DNA of 46,173 bases. It comes from Clostridiales bacterium (GTDB taxonomy: Bacteria > Bacillota > Clostridia > Oscillospirales > CAG-272). Location: assembly GCA_016288155.1 (NCBI GenBank), contig JAEEYP010000091.1:1-46173 (forward strand), read 5' to 3'. The notes beneath the pieces were generated by a model, which saw only the letters and a program-made list of their open reading frames with translations, was not told where the DNA came from and made no database searches. The position numbers and the translations under genes were made by a program. Positions 40,963-46,173 of the stretch are shown in pieces. Within the stretch, counting starts at the first letter, position 1, and every line of letters starts with the position of its first letter.

Positions 40963-41601
40963 ATGATACTGAATCAGAAGGAAACGACCGTCGCGTACCG
41001 GTGCCCGCACTGCGGCTCGACCGTCGTCAGTTTCGTCGGCGCGTTCGCTCTGAGCGCCGACATGATCCGGCTCAAATGCCCGTGCGGAGAGAGCGAACTC
41101 AGCATCGTGTACACCGCCGACCAGAAGGTACGGCTGAGCGTGCCGTGCTTTCTCTGTCCCCGTCCGCACACCTTTCTCGTATCCTCCCGGCTCTTCTTCT
41201 CGTCGGAGCTGCTCACCTTCCCCTGCGCGTATACGGGAGTGGACGTCTGCTTCGTCGGAAAGAAGCCGCGCATCGACGAGGCGCTCGCCGCGGCGGACGA
41301 AGAGCTGCGGGAGCTGCTCGACGGCGCGGAACTGACGGAACTTTCCCAAAACCGGGAAGACGAGGGCGTCTTCTCCGACCCGCAGATCCTGGACATCGTC
41401 ATGTACGTCATCCGCGAGCTGCAGGCGGAAGGAGAGATACAGTGCCGCTGTCCGGAGGGCGAGGGAGACTACGCGGTCGACATCCTTGAGGACCGCGTGC
41501 GCGTCGAGTGCAAGCGCTGTCACGCGGCGGCGGAGATCCCGGCGGACAGCACGGTCAGCGCGAACGCCTTCCTCCACTGCGCGCATCTCGATCTGACGTA
41601 A
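40963..41601 (+). CDS. Cysteine-rich zinc-ribbon protein, function unknown
   Basis: A 212-residue soluble protein. It carries CPHCGS (residues ~14-19), CPCGES, CFLC and, near the end, CRCPEGEGDY and CKRCHAAAE, so two separated zinc-binding modules frame a helical acidic centre (RIDEALAAADEELRELLDGAEL). The pattern resembles CpXC-type zinc proteins, but the match is loose. The ribosome site is weak (GGGATGATCTGAC before the ATG). It has its own promoter and is divergent from the helicase. Confidence 0.7.
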   Translation: MILNQKETTVAYRCPHCGSTVVSFVGAFALSADMIRLKCPCGESELSIVYTADQKVRLSVPCFLCPRPHTFLVSSRLFFSSELLTFPCAYTGVDVCFVGKKPRIDEALAAADEELRELLDGAELTELSQNREDEGVFSDPQILDIVMYVIRELQAEGEIQCRCPEGEGDYAVDILEDRVRVECKRCHAAAEIPADSTVSANAFLHCAHLDLT

Positions 41602-41719
41602 CGCGCGCGGGGTGTGTCGATTCGGGGGGAACCGTCATACAATAATAGCAGAGACGCGTTCCATGCCGTCCCGGAACGGGTGCGAGCCCCGAATCCAAAG
41701 AAACAAAGGATACGAAGAT

Positions 41720-41836
41720 ATGGGATGCCTGTGCAATCTGTTTGAAAACGACACGATCTGGCTCATCATTCTCTGCCTGCTCGTGCTCTCGCTCGGCTGC
41801 GGCAGCAACTGCTTCGGCTGCGGCGGCAACCGCTGA
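41720..41836 (+). CDS. Tiny Cys/Gly-rich single-pass membrane peptide
   Basis: A 38-residue peptide. MGCLCNLF, a hydrophobic helix (TIWLIILCLLVLSL), then GCGSNCFGCGGNR. Its pattern resembles the short Gly/Cys membrane peptides found in Clostridia and, more loosely, YjcZ-type spore peptides. AAAGG lies 10 bases before the ATG. Upstream (41636-41644) CATACAATA matches a mother-cell sporulation -10 box (SigE/SigK type), but no good -35 is seen. A strong terminator follows. The frame is open further upstream to 41612, but the short form has the ribosome site. Confidence 0.65.
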   Translation: MGCLCNLFENDTIWLIILCLLVLSLGCGSNCFGCGGNR

Positions 41837-41854
41837 TACGATCCGCTGAAAACG

Positions 41855-41890
41855 CGGGGGAATGCCCCATGGGGCATTCCCCCGTTCTTG
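41855..41890. terminator. Bidirectional terminator at the peptide's 3' end
   Basis: A 30-base perfect palindrome (CGGGGGAATGCCCC-AT and its complement) followed by TTCTTGTTTT. It lies between the peptide and a convergent gene. Confidence 0.85.
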
Positions 41891-41900
41891 TTTTCCCGGA

Positions 41901-42689
41901 TCAGATGCCGAGTTTCTTCAGCTTTTCTCTGAGGAATCCGACCGCCATGGCGATATCCGCTTCCGGATTGTCGCCGACCTCGCGCTCGATCGTCAAGAAG
42001 CCGTCGAAGCCCGTCGCCTTCAGCGCCGGGAGATACGTGTCGAAGTTGACGCCGCCCTGACCGAGCGGGAGTTCCAGATAGCCCTTCTCCTGCTTGATGC
42101 CGTCCTTGGCGTGCGTGTGGACGACGTACTTGCCCAGATATTTCAGCGCGTTGACCGGGGTGTCGCCCGCGACCATCACGAGGTTCGCCGGGTCGAAGTT
42201 GACGCGGACGCCGCCGGCGCCGAGGCTGTCAAGGAAGTCGGCGAGGATCTCGCCCATCTCGGGACCGGTCTCCACGGCGAACGCCGCGCCGACGGAGTCG
42301 GCGTACAGCGCCAGATCGCGGCACGCCGCGCGCATGATCTCTTTCTTTTCGCATTCCTCGGCGGGAACGGTGCCGATGTGCGTCGTGACGACGCGGCAGT
42401 CGAGCTTCAGCGCGAGATCGATGACGCGCTTCGACTTCTCCACGTAGATCTTGTTGCGTTCCGGATCGGAAAACCCGCCGCCGAAGTCGCCGCAGAGCGC
42501 GGAGAACACGATGCCGTTCGAGTGCACGATGTCCAGCGTCTCCCGGATCTTATCCGGCGTCATGTTCTCCGGCGCCAGCTCGCCCGTCGTCGCGTACGCC
42601 TGCACGCCGTCCACGCCGAGCGCCGCCGCCTTCTCCACACCGCCGCGGAAGCCCGCGCGGAAGGATTCCACCATTGCTCCGATTTTCAT
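41901..42689 (-). CDS. Sugar phosphate isomerase/epimerase-like TIM barrel
   Basis: A 262-residue member of the same superfamily as the barrel at 37.6 kb, but only distantly similar. Visible ligands: E in AVETGPEMG, D and N in RVNFDPANLVMV, H in VVHTHAKDG, and E in FLTIEREVGDNP. These fit IolE/IolI/TIM-barrel epimerases. AAAGGG lies 7 bases before the ATG. Between it and the upstream gene a GGGAGCGG hairpin (42704-42723) lies close to the ribosome site. Substrate unknown. Confidence 0.85.
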   Translation of the reverse strand: MKIGAMVESFRAGFRGGVEKAAALGVDGVQAYATTGELAPENMTPDKIRETLDIVHSNGIVFSALCGDFGGGFSDPERNKIYVEKSKRVIDLALKLDCRVVTTHIGTVPAEECEKKEIMRAACRDLALYADSVGAAFAVETGPEMGEILADFLDSLGAGGVRVNFDPANLVMVAGDTPVNALKYLGKYVVHTHAKDGIKQEKGYLELPLGQGGVNFDTYLPALKATGFDGFLTIEREVGDNPEADIAMAVGFLREKLKKLGI

Positions 42690-42724
42690 ATTGTACCCTT
42701 TCCGGGAGCGGGTCGCCGCTCCCT

Positions 42725-42751
42725 TAAAAAAATTTTCACCTGCTTGGCAGG
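42725..42751 (-). terminator. Weak terminator after the DnaC-like gene
   Basis: A 5-bp CCTGC/GCAGG stem followed on the minus strand by TGAAAATTTTTTT, nine bases after the stop codon. Weak stem, good T run. Confidence 0.4.
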
Positions 42752-42759
42752 GGGATGCG

Positions 42760-43734
42760 TTACGGCTGCGGCGCGCCCTTCGCGCCGCGGATCTTCTGCA
42801 TGCGGACGTCGCTGCCGTGAAAGGCGAGCGGACGGAACTCGCCGAACAGGCGGCTCGTGATCCGGTCCGCGTAGCGGCTGCGCAGCTCGGCGGGCGTCAG
42901 GTTCGTCGAGAGGATCGTCGAGAGCCGACGGTTCAGGCGCGTGTTGAGGAGCTGATACAGGCAGGAAACGGTGAAATTGTTCGTCAGTTCCGTCCCGAGA
43001 TCGTCCACGATGAGGAGATCGCACGTAAGGAAGCGATCCTCGCCGCCGTCCTCCCCGCCGAAGCGGGTGGTCTCGAACGCCGAGAAGACCTCCTGCGCCG
43101 TCTCGTACACAACGTCATAGCCGCCTTCGATGACCGTCCGCGCGACGGCGGCGGACAGATGCGTCTTGCCGAGCCCCGTCGCCCCGATGAGGAGGAAATT
43201 CTCCGTCCGGTGGCCGGCGAAATCCTCGGCGAAGGCGCGCAGCACGCGGAGGTTCGTCTCCATCGCCCGGCGGTCGTCGCCCGCGTAGTAGTCAAGAGAG
43301 AAAGCGTCGAAGGTCTGCGTCGGCGCGAGCGGACCGATGCCGGAGCTCTCAAAGCCGAGGCGGATCAGCTCCTGCCGCATGCAGGAGCACATTTTCGTAT
43401 CGACGAATCCGGTATCCTGGCACTTCTCGCACCGGTAACGGATATCCGTGTAGTCGGCGGGATAGCCGCGGGCGGCGAGCATCTCCGCCCGGCGGGCGCG
43501 CAGCGCGTCGTGCTCCCGGCGCATCCGCCCGACGGCGTCCTCCACGTCGCCGCCGCGGACGGCGGCCTCCATGACGCGGACGCCGATCGACGCGATCTGC
43601 CGGTCCAGCTCCGCAAGTCCGGGGATCTCCCGGCGCAACTCTTCCCTGCGCCGTTCGCTCTCCTCGCCGGCGTTCTGCCGCCGCGCGGCGAACTCTTCGC
43701 GGACGCGGCGGATATTCTCGCGGCTGTATGCCAT
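42760..43734 (-). CDS. DnaC/DnaI-like helicase-loading ATPase
   Basis: A 324-residue AAA+ protein. The N-terminal ~150 residues are helical with a zinc knuckle (YRCEKCQDTGFVDTKMCSCM). The ATPase follows: Walker A GATGLGKTHLSAAVA (about residue 187), Walker B LLIVDDLGTEL, sensor-1 STNLTPAELR and the RITSRLFG..R arginine. This is the plan of the DnaC/DnaI/IstB-like loaders that put the replicative helicase on DNA. GGGAGGGAG precedes the ATG. It lies right after a DnaD-domain gene on the same strand, as in other Clostridia, which supports a replication-restart role. Confidence 0.92.
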   Translation of the reverse strand: MAYSRENIRRVREEFAARRQNAGEESERRREELRREIPGLAELDRQIASIGVRVMEAAVRGGDVEDAVGRMRREHDALRARRAEMLAARGYPADYTDIRYRCEKCQDTGFVDTKMCSCMRQELIRLGFESSGIGPLAPTQTFDAFSLDYYAGDDRRAMETNLRVLRAFAEDFAGHRTENFLLIGATGLGKTHLSAAVARTVIEGGYDVVYETAQEVFSAFETTRFGGEDGGEDRFLTCDLLIVDDLGTELTNNFTVSCLYQLLNTRLNRRLSTILSTNLTPAELRSRYADRITSRLFGEFRPLAFHGSDVRMQKIRGAKGAPQP

Positions 43735-43754
43735 AATGCTCCCTCCCGCGGCGC

Positions 43755-44729
43755 TCAGTTCCCGTAGGAACGCTTCAGCGCCTCGTCAAAGAAATCGTCT
43801 GTGTTGAAGCTGCCGTCCTTCGGCGTCTTGCCGGTCCGCGCCGCCTGCGCCGCCTGCACCTCGGAGAGCGTTTTGTATCCCTCCGCGTGCCACTTTTCGA
43901 GGATCGCGTCGGTATACGGGACGGACGGCTCGCGCGTGTTGTTGACGGTGATCTCGTAGGCGTATTCGACGACGTCGAGCGGCATTTCCCATTCGCCGAT
44001 CCAGCGGCGGAACGCCTCGCGTTCCCGCTTGACGAGCGCACGCCGCCCGATGCCGAACATATCGCGCAGCCGCGCCTCCGCGTCGTCCGTCTTCTCGAGG
44101 CGGCGCAAATAGACGTCGAGCTGCTCGTAGGTGACGATCCCGGCGTCGTACAGCTCGATCGCCATCTTTTCGATATACCTTAGGGACTTGTGTCCGCTCT
44201 TCGCGCAGTGCGCGAAGAGGAGCAGTACGTACTCCGGATCCATCGAGAGATAATCGAGCAGACCGACGATAATCTCCGACTCGGCGGTATTGAAGATCTT
44301 GCCGAGCTCCTGCGCGCAGCAGTCGATGAGCGTGGCGGCGGTCGGGTTCGCCTCCAGCTTCCGCGCCAGCTCCTCCGAAGAGTAGCGCGGCAGCTCGGAC
44401 CGCATGCGCGGCGCATTCTCCTGCGTCGGCACAGCCTGCGGCGGCACGTGCCGTGCCGCGGCGGGCAGCGGCGCGGCGTTGTCCGCGGCAGCGAGCGTCA
44501 GTACCCCTGCGCCCTCCCAATAGGCGAGCGCGCAGTCGATCTGCTCGCGCGTCGCGCCGGATTTATCGGCGACGGAAAAATAGGAAAATTCCGGCTCCGC
44601 CATGACGGCGAGCAGCACCGCGAGCTGTTCCCGCGTCGCTTCCCGCCAGACGGCGGGATCCGACGGGACGGGGACGACCGCGACGCGGCTCCCGTAGCGC
44701 GGCAGGACGGTTTTGTTGACAAGCGGCAT
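43755..44729 (-). CDS. DnaD-domain replication protein
   Basis: A 324-residue protein. The N-terminal ~100 residues fit the DnaD winged-helix. Residues ~140-220 and 220-290 hold two DnaD/DnaB2 domains, seen as AAATLIDCCAQELGKIFNTAESEIIVGLLDYLSMDPEYVLLLFAHC and EREAFRRWIGEWEMPLDVVEYAYEITV.NT..PSVPYTDAILEKWHAEGYKTLSEV, which include the YxxxIxxxxxxW consensus. DnaD-like proteins help load the helicase at origins and stalled forks. The ribosome site is weak (AGAAG before the ATG); other in-frame starts upstream are not better. It sits just before the DnaC-like gene. Confidence 0.88.
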   Translation of the reverse strand: MPLVNKTVLPRYGSRVAVVPVPSDPAVWREATREQLAVLLAVMAEPEFSYFSVADKSGATREQIDCALAYWEGAGVLTLAAADNAAPLPAAARHVPPQAVPTQENAPRMRSELPRYSSEELARKLEANPTAATLIDCCAQELGKIFNTAESEIIVGLLDYLSMDPEYVLLLFAHCAKSGHKSLRYIEKMAIELYDAGIVTYEQLDVYLRRLEKTDDAEARLRDMFGIGRRALVKREREAFRRWIGEWEMPLDVVEYAYEITVNNTREPSVPYTDAILEKWHAEGYKTLSEVQAAQAARTGKTPKDGSFNTDDFFDEALKRSYGN

Positions 44730-44795
44730 TTTTTCTTCTGCGGACTGGGATCCGGAGATCGGTCCGCGCATCCTCTCTGCAATATGGATACCCGG

Positions 44796-44848
44796 GGAAA
44801 ATCGGCCGTCCGGCACCGATGCGGGCGGCTTTTCACCGCCGATTTTCC
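44796..44848. other. Inverted repeat in the dnaD leader
   Basis: GGAAAATCGGC (44796-44806) and GCCGATTTTCC (44838-44848) are perfect 11-base complements with 31 bases between. It lies ~70 bases upstream of the DnaD start, between tsaD and dnaD. It may be an RNA hairpin or a protein site; no T run follows, so it is not a terminator. Confidence 0.5.
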
Positions 44849-44928
44849 ACAGCGGGGGAAAAACGGGCGTTTTTGGGGGGCAGATCCGGGGTAAAACCCG
44901 TTATGCATTTGTCGAAAATCGCCTTGTT

Positions 44929-45987
44929 TTAGACAAACGCAGAATACTCATCGGACGCATAGGCGTTCAGCGAGGTGTCGGCATAGTGCCCGGCAAGCGC
45001 CTCAAAATACGCCTGCGCGGCGACCATCGCGCCGTTGTCGCCGCAGAGCGACGGCGGCGGGACGACCAGATCGACGCCTTCGCGGGCGCAGAGCGCCGCG
45101 ACCGCCGCCCGCAGATGCGAGTTGGCGGCGACGCCGCCCGCGAGCACGAGGCGCGTCACGGCGCGCTCCCGTACGGCGGCGGCGAGCTTCGCGCATATCC
45201 CGTCCGTGACGGCGCGCGTGAAGGAGGCGGCGATCCCCTCCCGCACGGAGAGCGGCAGGGCGCTGCCGTCCGGCAGACCGTCCTTCTGGCAGAGCGTGTG
45301 GATCTGATTGATCGCCGCCGTTTTCAGTCCGCTGAACGACCAGTCCAGCGTTCCGTCGGCGATCGCCGGCGAGGGAAAAACGAACGTATCGCCGTATCCG
45401 TGAGCGAATCCGTCGGCCGCCAGGCGGTCCATCGCGGCGCCGCCGGGATACGGGAGACCGATCACGCGCCCGACCTTGTCGAACGCCTCGCCCGCCGCGT
45501 CGTCCCGCGTCCCGCCGATCTCGACGTAGGAGGTCGGCTCCGGCACGTCGTACAGGGAGGTGTGCCCTCCGGACACGACGAGCGCGCAGAACGGCGCGCG
45601 CAGCGCCGGATCGGTGAGATACGCCGCCGCGGCGTGCCCCTTGATATGGTTGACCGGGACGAGCGGCAGCCCGTGCGAGTAAGCGAACGCCTTGGCAAAC
45701 GAGACGCCGACGAGCAGCGATCCGATCAGTCCGGGCGCGAACGTCACCCCGACGGCGTCGAGCCGCGCGGGCTCCACGCCCGCGCCGGACAGCGCTTCGG
45801 TGACGACGGGAACGACGGCTTCGATATGCGCGCGGCTGGCGATCTCCGGAACGACGCCGCCGTACAGCGCGTGGACGGCGGTCTGCGAGGATACGACGGA
45901 TGACAAGACGCGCCGCGCGCCGTCCGTCATCTCGACGACGGCGGCCGCCGTATCGTCGCAGGAACTTTCGATGCCGAGAAGGATCAT
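44929..45987 (-). CDS. tsaD: tRNA N6-adenosine threonylcarbamoyltransferase
   Basis: TsaD transfers threonylcarbamoyl to A37 of ANN-decoding tRNAs (t6A). The 352-residue length is normal. ILLGIESSCDDTAAAVVE is the ASKHA opening; the metal-binding histidines appear as NHIKGHAAAA, LVVSGGHTSL, the substrate block LDWSFSGLKTA and the C-terminal LAGGVAANSHLR and CGDNGAMVA complete it. The start has a long AGGAGGAG purine run just upstream, and the ATG overlaps the stop of rimI. The rimI-tsaD order is the usual one. Confidence 0.96.
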   Translation of the reverse strand: MILLGIESSCDDTAAAVVEMTDGARRVLSSVVSSQTAVHALYGGVVPEIASRAHIEAVVPVVTEALSGAGVEPARLDAVGVTFAPGLIGSLLVGVSFAKAFAYSHGLPLVPVNHIKGHAAAAYLTDPALRAPFCALVVSGGHTSLYDVPEPTSYVEIGGTRDDAAGEAFDKVGRVIGLPYPGGAAMDRLAADGFAHGYGDTFVFPSPAIADGTLDWSFSGLKTAAINQIHTLCQKDGLPDGSALPLSVREGIAASFTRAVTDGICAKLAAAVRERAVTRLVLAGGVAANSHLRAAVAALCAREGVDLVVPPPSLCGDNGAMVAAQAYFEALAGHYADTSLNAYASDEYSAFV

Positions 45988-46173
45988 CTCTTCTCTCCTC
46001 CTCCGTCCTCCGTGAGAGAAAGCGCCATCAGCACGGCGTCCTCCCGCGGGGCGGCATAGTAGTGGCGGCGGATCCCGATCCGGGCAAATCCCGCGCTCTC
46101 GTACAGGCAAAGCGCCGCTTCGTTTGACGCGCGCACCTCCAGATACACGGCGGCCGCGCCGCGCTCCGCCGCG
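45984..46173 (-). CDS. rimI: Ribosomal protein alanine N-acetyltransferase, 3' end only
   Basis: The window holds the last ~63 codons. The translated stretch LEVRASNEAALCLYESAGF and the following IGIRRHYY, then REDAVLMAL, is the C-terminal part of the GNAT fold in RimI, which acetylates the N-terminus of ribosomal protein S18. The stop overlaps the start of tsaD (ATGA). The rest lies beyond the window edge; tsaB and tsaE may precede it. Confidence 0.9.
   Translation of the reverse strand, partial: AAERGAAAVYLEVRASNEAALCLYESAGFARIGIRRHYYAAPREDAVLMALSLTEDGGGEKR

Noticed and set aside
41612-41719. Longer version of the tiny membrane peptide
   Set aside because: The extra 36 residues lack a hydrophobic or conserved pattern and include the putative -10 box, while the shorter ATG has AAAGG at proper distance.

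Overview
The window is a GC-rich stretch of chromosome that looks like an anaerobic, Gram-positive Clostridia-type bacterium (Bacillota, probably an uncultivated gut lineage). The signs are strong GGAGG-type ribosome binding sites, lipoprotein signal peptides with no outer-membrane genes, DnaD and DnaI-like replication proteins, YnzC/DUF896, a DUF6062 protein, RuvX, CinA, the MEP isoprenoid enzyme Dxs and a yybP-ykoY manganese riboswitch. The lineage call is inference. The window has no rRNA, no tRNA, no CRISPR array, no transposase and no phage genes. Genes sit close together in short operons, often overlapping as ATGA. Most promoters are textbook -35/-10 pairs with a 17-bp spacer, and most convergent gene pairs share a hairpin terminator.

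Layout: 1-2.6 kb holds two related XRE-HTH/TPR regulators (the first cut by the window edge), separated by a multi-hairpin non-coding stretch. 2.6-5.3 kb (minus) has a secreted protein and glycerol kinase. 5.4-8.5 kb has a small membrane protein, an EamA transporter, an acyltransferase and an RNHCP zinc protein. 8.7-11.8 kb has a NUDIX-HAD fusion followed by dxs. 11.9-13.9 kb has a DUF4838 alpha-glucuronidase-like protein. 14.0-15.5 kb (minus) has a pyridoxamine kinase with an orphan response regulator. 15.6-16.8 kb (minus) has a cation antiporter behind a manganese riboswitch. 16.9-18.6 kb has asnS and YnzC.

18.8-27.3 kb is a long plus-strand envelope cluster: MBOAT acyltransferase, AlgJ/DHHW-type partner, VanX-like D,D-dipeptidase lipoprotein, an RCC1-repeat membrane protein, a transglutaminase with Ig-like repeats and a lipoprotein. 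27.3-31.4 kb has a ribbon-helix-helix protein, then YifB/ComM ATPase, a metallophosphoesterase and a glycerol-3-phosphate dehydrogenase-like protein. 31.4-35 kb has cinA (minus), then ribokinase, a DUF2927-like lipoprotein and ruvX. 35.0-36.6 kb (minus) is the most unusual part: a protein carrying five spaced VYAGP-type repeats and a C-terminal zinc ribbon, overlapping a radical SAM/SPASM gene. It resembles a multi-core RiPP precursor with its maturase. 36.8-41.9 kb has DUF6062, a sugar isomerase-like protein, a Rad3/DinG-type helicase, a zinc-ribbon protein and a tiny Cys/Gly membrane peptide. 41.9-46.2 kb (minus) has a second isomerase-like protein, the DnaI/DnaC-like loader, a DnaD-domain protein, tsaD and the 3' end of rimI.

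The best candidates for something new are the VYAGP-repeat/radical SAM pair, the RCC1-zinc ribbon hybrid inside the envelope cluster, and the NUDIX-HAD fusion. The manganese riboswitch assigns a likely substrate to an otherwise generic Ca/Na-type antiporter.
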